A DNA stretch of 64,000 nucleotides from SP197 sp965242595 (GTDB taxonomy: Bacteria > Pseudomonadota > Alphaproteobacteria > SP197), in assembly GCA_965242595.1 (NCBI GenBank), contig OZ251464.1, positions 186,001 to 250,000 on the forward strand, read 5' to 3'. The notes under the pieces were generated by a model, which was not told the origin of the DNA, made no database searches, and saw only the letters and a program-made list of their open reading frames with translations. The position numbers were made by a program, and so were the translations under genes. Shown here in pieces: positions 45,894 through 54,560 of this stretch (its first letter is position 1; every line of letters begins with the position of its first letter).

Positions 45894-47843
45894 TCAAGCG
45901 GCGGGGCCGTGATAGCGCAGCACCATGCAGGTGATGTCGTCCGACTGGGAGGCTTTGCCGACGAAGGCGCTCAATGCGACGGTGACGTTGTCGATCACGG
46001 TGCCCACCGGCACGTCGTAGCCGCTGGCGAGCGCGCCCGCCATCCGTGCCTCTTCGAACATGTCGCCCTTTTCGTTCATGGCCTCGGAGATGCCGTCGGT
46101 ATAGAGGAAGAGCGTGTCGCCGCCGGAAAGATCGACCGCCTTTTCGTCGTAGGCGAGGCCCGGCACGACGCCGATGGCCACGCCGCCGGTCATGGGCAGC
46201 TGATCGACGCGCCCGTCGGCGCCGATCAGGAAGGGCGCGTTGTGGCCGGCATTGGCGAAATCGAACCTTCCCGTTGCCGGATCCAGGATGCCGTAGAACA
46301 GGGTGACGAACAGGTGATGGGGATTCTGTGCGCAGATGGCGTCGTTGACCTCGCGCAGGCAGGTGCCGGCCGCCAGATGATCGTGGGCGGCGGCCCGGGT
46401 TACGGTGCGGGCGATAGCCATGAAGAACGCCGCCGGCACGCCCTTGCCGGCGACATCGGCGATCACCACGCCCAGGCGCCCGTCCGGCAGCGTGAAGCAA
46501 TCGTAGAAATCGCCGCCCATCTCCCAGGCCGGGGTCATCAGCGCGCGGCCCGAATAGGCGCTGTGTTCGGGCATGGTTTTGGGCAGGATCGCGCCCTGGA
46601 GCGAATGGGCGATGCCGAGCTCTGCCTCCATGCGCTGCCGGGCCCGTTCCAGCTGCTCGTTTTTCTGCTCCAGGTCCAGCGTGCGCTCGCGCACCAGCCC
46701 TTCCAAGTGGTCTTCGCGGGCCTGCACTTCGCGCGCCATCGCCTGGAAGACGTGGATCAGCGTGCCCAGCTCGTCGCGGCGGTCGGCGACCCTGTCCAGC
46801 GAGGCGGGCTCGAAGCGGCGCTGGTCCATCTCCTTGGCGGCCCGAGTCAGCGCCATCACCGGACGGACGATGTGGCGCGCCGACAGCACGGCGATCAGCG
46901 AGCCGATCAGAAAGGCGACGCCGGCGACGATCAGCCCGAACACCACATGATCGATCAACAGCAGATCCAGCTGATCGCGGGGGGCGTGGATCACCGCCGC
47001 GCCGATGGCGACGCCGCCGCGGTCCAGGATCGGTGCCGCCACATGCAGCGCGCTTTCGCCCAGGAAGGAGGTGGCGCCCGTTTCCAGCACGCGCCCGGCC
47101 AGGGCCCGGTCGGCTTCGACCAGGGCCGGTTCCTTCATGATCCGGCCGACTGCGTCCACGGCCACGGCGGCGGTGAGCTGGAGCAGATCGTCCAGCACCC
47201 AGATCGCCTTGACGCCGGGCTGGCCAGCGAACGAATCCAGCGCCCCGGTCAGGCCGATGGCGTCGAGCAGGGGCTTGATATCGTCTTCGAGGCCGCCGGC
47301 CAGCACGAAACGGCCGTCTTCGGTGGGCACGCCGACATAGCGCAGCGGCCGCTCCCACTCACCCGGCGGCATCGAGCGCAGATCGACGGAGAACCGGCGC
47401 CCGGAGAGCAGAACCTCCAGCTCGCGGTCGTCGAAGCCGGCCTGGGCGGTGCTCTCGCCGCCGCCGCCGATGCCGCCGATGATGCGCAGGATCGGCTCGC
47501 CCTGGTCGTCCAGCAGCCAGATGTCGTCGATGGTGCCCTTGGCGGTGATCTCGCCCAGATGGGCGGCCAGCATGTCCGGATCGCCGACGAAGGCCTCCGC
47601 CAGATGGGCGATGGCGATGGCCTGGGTTTCCAACTCATGGACCACCGCCCGGTCGATCTCGTCGGCCAGCAGGCCGGAGCGGTTGGCCTCGGCGGCGATC
47701 AGGCCGGCCAGCAACTGCGCCTGGGTTTCCGCCTGATCGATCAGCGCCGCCCGCCCCAGAAGCCCCATGGCCACCGACGCGCCGACGATCGCCACGCCGA
47801 TCGATGCCGAGACGATGAGAACGAGGCGTTGCGAGAGGCTCAC
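45894..47843 (-). CDS. Membrane-bound SpoIIE-type serine phosphatase with periplasmic sensor and HAMP domain
   Basis: A 649-residue receptor phosphatase. A first membrane helix (about 9-30) is followed by a large extracytoplasmic sensor region (about 31-295), a second helix (about 297-319), a HAMP linker with RHIVRPVMALTRAAKEMDQ, a coiled coil (about 370-410), and a PP2C/SpoIIE domain with GGDFYD, DVAGKG, NAGHN and DDIT metal- and phosphate-site motifs. Such enzymes usually dephosphorylate STAS anti-anti-sigma factors in partner-switching systems; no STAS or anti-sigma gene is nearby. GTG start with GGAGGG. It begins 54 bases after the permease genes on the same strand, so it probably shares their transcript. 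Confidence 0.88.
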   Translation of the reverse strand: MSLSQRLVLIVSASIGVAIVGASVAMGLLGRAALIDQAETQAQLLAGLIAAEANRSGLLADEIDRAVVHELETQAIAIAHLAEAFVGDPDMLAAHLGEITAKGTIDDIWLLDDQGEPILRIIGGIGGGGESTAQAGFDDRELEVLLSGRRFSVDLRSMPPGEWERPLRYVGVPTEDGRFVLAGGLEDDIKPLLDAIGLTGALDSFAGQPGVKAIWVLDDLLQLTAAVAVDAVGRIMKEPALVEADRALAGRVLETGATSFLGESALHVAAPILDRGGVAIGAAVIHAPRDQLDLLLIDHVVFGLIVAGVAFLIGSLIAVLSARHIVRPVMALTRAAKEMDQRRFEPASLDRVADRRDELGTLIHVFQAMAREVQAREDHLEGLVRERTLDLEQKNEQLERARQRMEAELGIAHSLQGAILPKTMPEHSAYSGRALMTPAWEMGGDFYDCFTLPDGRLGVVIADVAGKGVPAAFFMAIARTVTRAAAHDHLAAGTCLREVNDAICAQNPHHLFVTLFYGILDPATGRFDFANAGHNAPFLIGADGRVDQLPMTGGVAIGVVPGLAYDEKAVDLSGGDTLFLYTDGISEAMNEKGDMFEEARMAGALASGYDVPVGTVIDNVTVALSAFVGKASQSDDITCMVLRYHGPAA

Positions 47844-47897
47844 GACCCACCCTCCGGCCCTGCCCGCCGGACGCCTGCCGCCATCGCGCCGCGGGCC

Positions 47898-48548
47898 TTA
47901 GCCCTGGGAGGGGGCACCGCCGCCCCGCATCGCCAGATAGCTGCGCAGCAACCGCATGAGCCAGGTGGCGATGCCGCTGAAGGCGAGGAACCAGCACATG
48001 GCGTAGAGATAGACCCAGAAGGCGACCTCTGTCCTGTCGAGGGCGCCGATCACCGTCTCCGAACGATAGACCAGCTCTGGCACGCCGATCACCGAAGCGG
48101 TGCTGGAGGCCATGACGATGATGAGAAAATAGTTGGTCCAGGCGGGCAGGAAGAGCAGCGCTTCGGCCACTTTGCCGCGGCGTAGATGACGCAGGGCGGC
48201 GAGCGCGTTGTCGGAGACATAGCCCGCCACCGCGATGCCCAGGGCCAGCGCAGCTTTCAGCCAGGCCGGCACCCCCACCGTCAGGCCGAACAGCTGGAAG
48301 CTCTCCGGGATGGCGTAGGCGAGGTAGAACAGCATGACGAAGGTGGGCGCGCTGTTGGCTATGACCGTCAGCGTGCTGCCGCTGCCCACCGCCGCCCGCC
48401 CGGAACCGTTGCGCAACACCGCCAGCAGCACGCCCGTTGCCGTGCCGATCGCCATCGCCGCCAGAGAGACGATCATGTTCCAGCCGAAGCCCACCGCCAG
48501 ATAGGGGGTCCAGGCGATCAGCGCATCTGCGATGTCGCGGGAGGTCAT
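47898..48548 (-). CDS. Amino-acid ABC permease-like protein lacking the EAA coupling loop
   Basis: A 216-residue membrane protein of the HisM/GlnP type with about five helices. The family landmarks ANSAPTFVMLFYLAYAIPESF and ASSTASVIGVPEL are clear, but between SDNALAALRHLRRG and LPAWTNYFLIIVMAS the loop that normally holds the EAA motif (EAARALG followed by ILP) is missing, making the loop about 20 residues shorter than usual. That loop is where an ABC ATPase docks. It overlaps the fused permease gene by four bases. Transport therefore looks doubtful; sensing or channel roles are inferences. Confidence 0.8.
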   Translation of the reverse strand: MTSRDIADALIAWTPYLAVGFGWNMIVSLAAMAIGTATGVLLAVLRNGSGRAAVGSGSTLTVIANSAPTFVMLFYLAYAIPESFQLFGLTVGVPAWLKAALALGIAVAGYVSDNALAALRHLRRGKVAEALLFLPAWTNYFLIIVMASSTASVIGVPELVYRSETVIGALDRTEVAFWVYLYAMCWFLAFSGIATWLMRLLRSYLAMRGGGAPSQG

Positions 48549-50143
48549 GGCGTGCGGGCGCCCCGCTCCAGCCGGCGGAAGATGCGGGCGGTGGCGATCA
48601 CCAGCACGAAATAGCACAGCAGCAGCAGGTTCATCATCACGCCATCGTTGCCCTTTTCGGTGACGATCACCGTGCTGGCATGCACCAGTTCGGGCAGGGC
48701 CAGGGTGCTGGCCATCCCGGTCGCCTTGACGATATTGACCGAGTTGCCCATCACCGCAGCGTAGCACAGCGCCATGCCGCGTCGCAGATCGGCCAGATTG
48801 AAACGCAGCCGGTCCCGGCCGGCGGCGACATCGGCGGCACCGGCAAAGGCGGCGGCATTGCTGGCGGCGGCATAGAGCGACAACACCACGGCGGCGACCG
48901 TGAAGGCGTCCAGCGTGAAGCCCAACGCCAGGACGACGCCGCCCAGGCCGAAGAAGACGACATAGAGCTGCAGCAGCGGCGGCGTCATGCGCAAGCCCAC
49001 CACCAGCGCCCATAGCAGGGGCGCGATCACGATCACCCGTCGGTGCATGAGCCAGCCGAAGGTCACGCCCAGGACGATGCTGGCCAGCACCGTGATGACC
49101 GAAAGCGCCACCGTGAGCGCCAGACCTTCCAGGAAAATGTCGCGGTCCAGCGGGTCGTAAAGGATGCTGACATCGAGGCCGGTGGCCTCCATCAACGCCA
49201 GCGACATGCCCGAGATGCCGCCGATCTGGCCGCCGGTGATAAGCGTCACCTCGCGACATTCCAGCGGCCATTGTCCGGCCTGGTCGCGCTGGCACATGGC
49301 CGCGCCCGTCTCGTCCTGGCGCTGCCAGGTTTCGCGGGCGCGTTTCAGATAGGGCGAGGGCGGCAGCGACCACCTTTCCTCCAGCGTCTGGAGAAAGCCG
49401 TCGCGGTGCCATTCGGCCAGCATGTCGCCCAGCGCCCGGTCGAGGCGGCCGCCTTCCTCCTCTTTGGCGATGGCGACGGCCCAGGGCAGCAGGAATTGGG
49501 TCGGCAGCCACAGATCGTAGCCGTCCCACTCGCCGCTGCGCAGCTCGGTCCGCAGCTGGACCTCGTCGTAGAGCCAGCCGATGCAGTGGCCGTTGCGCAG
49601 GGCCTGGGCGGCGTCGCGCGGATTGTTGAGGGCGACCGGGTCGGCCAGCAGCCGTTCGCGGGCGAGTCGGTCCCAGAGGGCGCCCTGGATGGTGCAGAGC
49701 GGACGCCCGCGCAGATCCGCCCAGTCGGCGATGCCGGAATCGGTCCGCATCAGCACGTTGCCGCCGTCGCCGTAGTATTGCGGTTCCACCATATGGACCA
49801 GTTCGCGGCGGCTGCGGGTATCGCCCATGGTGGCGGCGATGATGTCGATCTCGCCGCGCTGCAGCTTCTGCATGCGGTTGGCGCTGGTCACCGGCACTAA
49901 TTGCAATTCCACCTCCAGCCCTTCGGCGAAGGCGCGGGCGACATCGACATCGTAGCCCACCAGCGCGCCTGCGGAATCGAGGAAGCCGAAGGGCTGGTAA
50001 TCCGCCTTGACGCCGACGACGAGACGACCGCGTTCATAGATGTCGTCCAGTCGGTCGGCGGCGGCCGGGCCACCCCAGCAGGCCAGGATGGCGGCCAGCA
50101 GGGCGGCGCCCCAGGGGAGGTGCTTGCCGTTCATGCGCGTCAT
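48545..50143 (-). CDS. Fused periplasmic solute-binding protein and ABC permease-like domain
   Basis: A single 532-residue chain. After a signal sequence (1-29), residues 34-260 form a family-3 solute-binding domain (LVVGVKADYQPFGFLDSAGALVGYDVDVARAFAE, then LQRGEIDIIAATMGDTRSR). A cysteine-containing linker (C284, C296) follows. Residues 336-525 form a permease domain with RMTPPLLQLYVVFFGLGG and GMASTLALPELV. The EAA coupling loop is absent or degenerate: AAGRDRLRFNLADLRRGMALC stands where EAARALG is expected. No ATP-binding protein is encoded nearby. It overlaps both the methyltransferase and the second permease genes by four bases. ATGs at 50143 and 50134 are possible starts. Confidence 0.85.
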   Translation of the reverse strand: MTRMNGKHLPWGAALLAAILACWGGPAAADRLDDIYERGRLVVGVKADYQPFGFLDSAGALVGYDVDVARAFAEGLEVELQLVPVTSANRMQKLQRGEIDIIAATMGDTRSRRELVHMVEPQYYGDGGNVLMRTDSGIADWADLRGRPLCTIQGALWDRLARERLLADPVALNNPRDAAQALRNGHCIGWLYDEVQLRTELRSGEWDGYDLWLPTQFLLPWAVAIAKEEEGGRLDRALGDMLAEWHRDGFLQTLEERWSLPPSPYLKRARETWQRQDETGAAMCQRDQAGQWPLECREVTLITGGQIGGISGMSLALMEATGLDVSILYDPLDRDIFLEGLALTVALSVITVLASIVLGVTFGWLMHRRVIVIAPLLWALVVGLRMTPPLLQLYVVFFGLGGVVLALGFTLDAFTVAAVVLSLYAAASNAAAFAGAADVAAGRDRLRFNLADLRRGMALCYAAVMGNSVNIVKATGMASTLALPELVHASTVIVTEKGNDGVMMNLLLLCYFVLVIATARIFRRLERGARTP

Positions 50144-50970
50144 GTCCCGGGCCGGACCAGCGGGCGGGCGGCGACCAGGAAGCCGTAGCCCCAGGCCGGC
50201 GGCAGGATGTGGCAGGCGAGATCGTCCAGCCGGCCCAGCAGTGGCCTGGCGACCACCGTTTCCTCCGCCAGCAGGCTTTCGGCTTCGACGCTCTCGATGC
50301 GGAAGGCCGCCGCTTCCAGCGTCTGCCGCAGCTCGCGGTGGGTGTAGAGGTGGTAGAACATGGGGATGGTGCCGTCGCCGCGAGTATAGAGGACATCGCC
50401 CGGCTCCAGCCCGCTTTGCGGCCCGCGTTCGGCGGCGCGCTGTTCGGCCCGGAAGCGCCGCGCCACATTCGGCAGGCTGAGGATCAGGCTGCCGCCCGGC
50501 TTCAGCGCGGTATGCACGAAGCCCAGCAGTTCGCGCCTGGCCGCCTCGCCGGCGACATGGCCCAGCACGCCGAAGGCCATCAGCGCCAGATCGAATGTCC
50601 CGGCACAGGCGGCGGCGAGGGCGGCCATATCGGCGTCGTGGACGGTCAGCCGCCCGTCCTCCACGAATCCTTGCAACCTCTCGCCCAGCGCCGCGCGGGC
50701 GGTGGGGCAGATGTCGCAGGCGACGCCGCTGGTGCCTGGCCGCTGCAGCAGCGGCAGGGTGTAGCGCCCGGTGCCGGCGCCGAAATCCAGGAAACGGCCG
50801 CCATCCGGCAGATGACCCAGCGCACGGCGCAGGGTGCGCCGGTTGGGCCGCGGATAGCGCCGGTCGTAGAGGCCGGACGCGATATAGCGGTCGTAGCTGC
50901 CGGACATGTCCGGCACATCCGCACGCTGTGTTGGCGCGGCCAAGCCGGCGGCGCTGCTGGAGATGGGCAT
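50140..50970 (-). CDS. Class I SAM-dependent methyltransferase
   Basis: A 276-residue methyltransferase. The SAM-binding motif I is LDFGAGTGRYTLPLL, with FDLALMAFGVLGHV as the motif II-III region and ALKPGGSLILSLPN. The N-terminal SYDRYIASGLYDRRYPRPNRRTL is conserved-looking. The ATG at 50970 has AAGGGGGG upstream; the longer frame from 51102 runs through the intergenic promoter region. It is the first gene of the four-gene cluster with the fused binding protein/permease. Substrate unknown. Confidence 0.85.
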   Translation of the reverse strand: MPISSSAAGLAAPTQRADVPDMSGSYDRYIASGLYDRRYPRPNRRTLRRALGHLPDGGRFLDFGAGTGRYTLPLLQRPGTSGVACDICPTARAALGERLQGFVEDGRLTVHDADMAALAAACAGTFDLALMAFGVLGHVAGEAARRELLGFVHTALKPGGSLILSLPNVARRFRAEQRAAERGPQSGLEPGDVLYTRGDGTIPMFYHLYTHRELRQTLEAAAFRIESVEAESLLAEETVVARPLLGRLDDLACHILPPAWGYGFLVAARPLVRPGT

Positions 50971-51127
50971 GACCCCCCTTGGAAAAAGCGGCACCGCGCC
51001 CCCTTCGAAGCCCTGCGCGATACCTTGCCACCTGAGCGTTTGCGCCGGTGCGCTATACACATTCCTCTCCGCTTGCGGCTTGACCCCGGCCTCGGGCAGC
51101 ATCTATGGACATCATGGCTAGGTTATC

Positions 51128-52123
51128 ATGCATACGTCAACCTGCTTCACGGGCCTGACCCGCATCCCCCCGGCCCGCATCCCATTATGCGCGGCTGCGA
51201 CGGGGGGGCCGCTGCCCGCTGCCCTGCGCCGGTGCGCAAGGGCGCTTGCGCGGCGCCTCGCCCGGGTGGCGGCGGTGCTGGCCCTCGCCATCCCGGCGGT
51301 GGCTGCCGCCGGGACCGAAAGCGTGCTGGACAGGGTGGCGCAGGATGGCGTGCTGCGCGCGGGCACCAGGGCCAATGCCACGCCCTTTGCCTACGAAACG
51401 ACGCCCGGCGTGTTCGTGGGCTTTTCCGTCGATCTGCTGGAAGAGATCCGCGCGGCGGCGGAACGGTCGCTGGGCCGCGATATCCGCCTCGAAATCACGG
51501 CCATCACACCGGCCGACCGCCTGCTGCGCGTCGCCGCCGGCGAGCTCGACATCGTGTGCGGCATCACCACGCCGACATGGGAGCGCGAACAGCTGGTGGA
51601 TTTCTCCCTGCCGTTCTTCCGCGACGGCACCCGCGTCATGGTCTATCGCGAGCACGCCAGCCGCATCGCCGACATCGCCGGGCTGAATATCGGCGTGGTG
51701 AAGGGCACCACCACCGAGAAGGTGGTGAGGGACCAGCTGCCCACCGTCGATGTGCGGCTCTATCCCGACATGGGCACGGCACTCCGCGCCATGGCTGCCG
51801 ACGAGGTGCATGGCGTCGCCAATGTCGGCGTCGTGCTGCTGGGCCAGGCCGAGCGTATCGGGCTGCCGCGCAGCGTCGTGCTGCTGCCCCGGACCCGCTT
51901 CCTGGCGGCAGAAAAGCTGGCCTGCGTGCTGCCCCAGAACGACAGCCCCTGGCGCGACCTGGTGAACCGCACCCTGGTGGACATGTTCGCCGAGGTGGAC
52001 GTCTTCAGCGGCCGCTACGAGGAGATCTACGACCGCTGGTTCGGCCGCAGCGGGCTGCTCTTCTACCCGCTCGATCGCGGCACGCGCGATTATCTGAACA
52101 ACGTCTCGATCTGGGTGCGCTGA
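51128..52123 (+). CDS. Amino-acid-type ABC solute-binding protein (family 3)
   Basis: A 331-residue periplasmic binding protein. A signal peptide ends near AVAAAGTE, about residue 62 from the ATG at 51128, which makes an unusually long N-region; a GTG or other start nearer the hydrophobic core (codons about 48-52) is possible. The fold is shown by VLRAGTRANATPFAYETTPGVFVGFSVDLLEEI, ELDIVCGITTPTWER and YEEIYDRWFG. It is divergent from the methyltransferase-permease-phosphatase cluster across 157 bases, so it may feed the same system. A weak promoter (TTGACC, 18 bases, TATGGA) ends at about 51108. Confidence 0.85.
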   Translation: MHTSTCFTGLTRIPPARIPLCAAATGGPLPAALRRCARALARRLARVAAVLALAIPAVAAAGTESVLDRVAQDGVLRAGTRANATPFAYETTPGVFVGFSVDLLEEIRAAAERSLGRDIRLEITAITPADRLLRVAAGELDIVCGITTPTWEREQLVDFSLPFFRDGTRVMVYREHASRIADIAGLNIGVVKGTTTEKVVRDQLPTVDVRLYPDMGTALRAMAADEVHGVANVGVVLLGQAERIGLPRSVVLLPRTRFLAAEKLACVLPQNDSPWRDLVNRTLVDMFAEVDVFSGRYEEIYDRWFGRSGLLFYPLDRGTRDYLNNVSIWVR

Positions 52124-52132
52124 CCGCCCACC

Positions 52133-52630
52133 ATGCCCGCCGGCCCGCAGCAGCTTCTGGCCCGGCTGGACGCGCTCGCCATCGCATGGACGCTCCACCG
52201 CCATGCCCCAGTCTTCACGGTAGAAGAGGCCAGGCGCCATTGCGGCCATCTGCCCGGCTGCCATTGCAAGAACCTCTTTCTGAAGGACAGGAAGGGCGCG
52301 CTGTGGCTGGTGGTGGCGCGGGACGACGCGCCCATCGCCTTGAAACAGCTGGACCGGCGGATCGGCGCCGCACGGCTGAGCTTCGCCCGGCCCGAACTGC
52401 TGATGGAGGCGCTGGGCGTTCAACCCGGGGCGGTGACGCCCTTCGCGCTGGTCAACGACGGCGGCTGCCGTGTCCGCGTGGTTCTGGACGAGATCATGAT
52501 GGCTGCATCGCTGGTGAACTACCACCCGCTCACCAACGATGCCACGGTGGCACTCGCCCCCGATGCGCTGATGCACTTCATCCGCTCCTGCGGTCACCGC
52601 CCGGCGGTCGTGAATGTGGATGCCGCCTGA
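52133..52630 (+). CDS. Prolyl-tRNA editing/deacylase protein (PrdX/ProXp, YbaK-like)
   Basis: A 165-residue trans-editing domain that hydrolyses mischarged alanyl- or related tRNA-Pro. The catalytic lysine lies in CHCKNLFLKDRKGALWL. Further family marks are LDRRIGAARLSFARPELL, GVQPGAVTPFAL and NYHPLTNDATVAL. Usually a stand-alone gene; here it follows a binding-protein gene by nine bases, probably a chance neighbour. Confidence 0.92.
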   Translation: MPAGPQQLLARLDALAIAWTLHRHAPVFTVEEARRHCGHLPGCHCKNLFLKDRKGALWLVVARDDAPIALKQLDRRIGAARLSFARPELLMEALGVQPGAVTPFALVNDGGCRVRVVLDEIMMAASLVNYHPLTNDATVALAPDALMHFIRSCGHRPAVVNVDAA

Positions 52631-52730
52631 GGCGGGCGGGCGCTTGCGTTCCGCCCTGCGATCCGCCATCTAGGGTGCCCCAGGGAAAGGCGTTCGCAAA
52701 TATCGGGCGCGCAGCGGAAGGGCGGTGGCG

Positions 52731-53630
52731 ATGATCATCGGGGAAGGCGGCGAAGGCGCGGGGCCGGCAGTGGCGGCGGTGGAGGTCACGGCCGCCACCT
52801 TCCAGGCCGAGGTGCTGCAGGAATCGATGACCCGGCCGGTGGTGGTCGATCTGTGGGCGCCCTGGTGCGGCCCCTGCAAGCAGCTGGCGCCAGCGCTGGA
52901 AAAGGCCGTCGCCGCCCTCAAGGGCAAGGTAAAGCTGGTCAAGGTCAATATCGACGCCGAGCCGCAGATCGCGCAGATGCTGCGGGTGCAATCGATCCCG
53001 GCGGTGTTTGCCTTTGCCAAGGGCCAGCCGGTGGACGGTTTCGTCGGCGCCCAGCCGGCAAGTCAGATTGAGGCCTTCCTCGCAAGGCTGGCGGGCCCCG
53101 CCGGGCCGGACCCGCTGGAACAGGCACTGGAGCAGGCGCAACAGCTGCTGGACCAGGGCGCCCTGGACCAAGCGGCCGCCCTTTTCGAGCGTATCCTGGC
53201 CCACGACCCCGGCCATATCGATGCCATCGCCGGGCGTTGCCGCGCCCTGATCGGCCTGGGCCGGGCCGACGACGCCGGCGCCTTGCTGGCGACTCTGGAC
53301 GAGGCGCTGCTGGCCGACGAGAAAATCCAGGGTGTCAAGGCGCAGCTGGCGTTGCTGGCGGATGCCCCAGACGATCTCGCCGGTCTGGAAGCGAAGGTGG
53401 CGGCCGCTGGCAACGACTTCGCCGCCCGTCTGGAGCTTGCCCGCGCCTATGCCGCCTGCGACCGCCGCAGCGCAGCGGTGGACCAGCTGATCGCCATCGT
53501 GGTCGCGCAGCGCGATTGGAACGACCAGGCCGCGCGCAAGCAGTTGCTGGCATTTTTCGAAGCCTGGGGGCCTGCCGACCAGGCCACCCTGGAAGGCCGC
53601 CGCAAGCTGTCGTCGGCCTGGTTTCGTTGA
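52731..53630 (+). CDS. cnoX: Thioredoxin-TPR chaperedoxin CnoX (YbbN-like)
   Basis: A 299-residue protein with an N-terminal thioredoxin domain (about 16-120) keeping the active CxxC as WCGPC (C46, C49), and a C-terminal TPR region (about 125-299). CnoX proteins hold unfolded clients under oxidative stress and pass them to GroEL. Unlike E. coli YbbN, which lacks the active cysteine pair, this one keeps it, as in Caulobacter CnoX. The ATG at 52731 is chosen over the GTG at 52725 because GGAAGGG is then eight bases away rather than two. Confidence 0.92.
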   Translation: MIIGEGGEGAGPAVAAVEVTAATFQAEVLQESMTRPVVVDLWAPWCGPCKQLAPALEKAVAALKGKVKLVKVNIDAEPQIAQMLRVQSIPAVFAFAKGQPVDGFVGAQPASQIEAFLARLAGPAGPDPLEQALEQAQQLLDQGALDQAAALFERILAHDPGHIDAIAGRCRALIGLGRADDAGALLATLDEALLADEKIQGVKAQLALLADAPDDLAGLEAKVAAAGNDFAARLELARAYAACDRRSAAVDQLIAIVVAQRDWNDQAARKQLLAFFEAWGPADQATLEGRRKLSSAWFR

Positions 53631-53667
53631 ACGGCGCGCCGGCGCGGGCGGGAAGCACCGACGGGCG

Positions 53668-54339
53668 ATGGCGATGACCGGCCTGCCCTATTACCGCAGC
53701 ATCGTCGATCTGCCGCCGGTGCTGCCCATCTTCCCCCTGCCGGGCGTGCTGCTTCTTCCACGCGGCACGCTGCCGCTCAACATCTTCGAGCCGCGCTATG
53801 TCGCCATGGTGGAGGACGCCCTGCGGGGCGAGCGTCTGATCGGCATGATCCAGCCCGACCGGGAGGCCGAAGATGTCGGGCGCGCCCATTGCTACCGGAT
53901 CGGCTGTGCCGGGCGCATGACCCAGCTCACGGAGACCGACGACGGGCGCTGGCTGATAACGCTGACCGGCATCGCCCGCTTCCGCCTGGCCCGCGAACTG
54001 GCATGTGCGACGGGCGGCTACCGCTTGGTGGAGCCGGATTTCGCCCCCTTCGCCGGCGATCTCGAAACGGCGGCCGGTGCCGGGGCCATCGACCGCAAGA
54101 CGCTGCTGGCCTATCTCAGGGCCTTCTTCCGCAAAAAGCGGATCGACGCCAATTGGGAGGCGATCGAAAAGGTCGACGACGACAGCCTGGTGACGGCGCT
54201 GGCCATGGTCTGCCCGTTCCGCCCGCCGGAACGCCAGGCCCTGCTGGAGGCGCCCGACGGCGTGGCGCTGGCCACAACGCTGATGGCCCTGCTGCGCATG
54301 GCGAGCGAGGGTGACGAAGACGACAGCGTGCGCCAATAG
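53668..54339 (+). CDS. LON peptidase substrate-binding-domain protein
   Basis: A 223-residue protein made of the N-terminal Lon (PUA-like) substrate-binding domain only, with LPIFPLPGVLLLPRGTLPLNIFEPRYVAMV and ITLTGIARFRL. There is no ATPase or protease domain. Such proteins probably bind unfolded substrates, but their role is unsettled. ATGs at 53668 and 53674 are both possible. Part of a cnoX-LON-Trm112-DUF971 series common in Alphaproteobacteria. Confidence 0.92.
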   Translation: MAMTGLPYYRSIVDLPPVLPIFPLPGVLLLPRGTLPLNIFEPRYVAMVEDALRGERLIGMIQPDREAEDVGRAHCYRIGCAGRMTQLTETDDGRWLITLTGIARFRLARELACATGGYRLVEPDFAPFAGDLETAAGAGAIDRKTLLAYLRAFFRKKRIDANWEAIEKVDDDSLVTALAMVCPFRPPERQALLEAPDGVALATTLMALLRMASEGDEDDSVRQ

Positions 54340-54359
54340 GGCAGGCGGAGGCAAGCGCG

Positions 54360-54560
54360 GTGACACAGGACGACAAGGCGGCGGTCGATCCCAGGCTGCT
54401 GGAAATTCTGGTCTGCCCGCTGACCAGGGGGCCGCTGGTCTATGACCGCGCCCGCCAGGAGCTGATCAGCGAACAGGCCGGCCTCGCCTATCCGATCCGC
54501 GACGGCATCCCGATCATGCTGCCGGACGAGGCGCGCAAGCTCGACGAGGAGGAGGCGTGA
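54360..54560 (+). CDS. Trm112 family protein
   Basis: A 66-residue zinc-ribbon-like protein with LLEILVCPLTRGPLVYD and YPIRDGIPIMLPDEAR, matching bacterial Trm112/YcaR. Eukaryotic Trm112 activates methyltransferases; the bacterial role is less clear. Only one of the two CxxC pairs is represented by a single cysteine here, so zinc binding is probably lost, as in many bacterial members. GTG start; its stop overlaps the DUF971 start. Confidence 0.9.
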   Translation: MTQDDKAAVDPRLLEILVCPLTRGPLVYDRARQELISEQAGLAYPIRDGIPIMLPDEARKLDEEEA

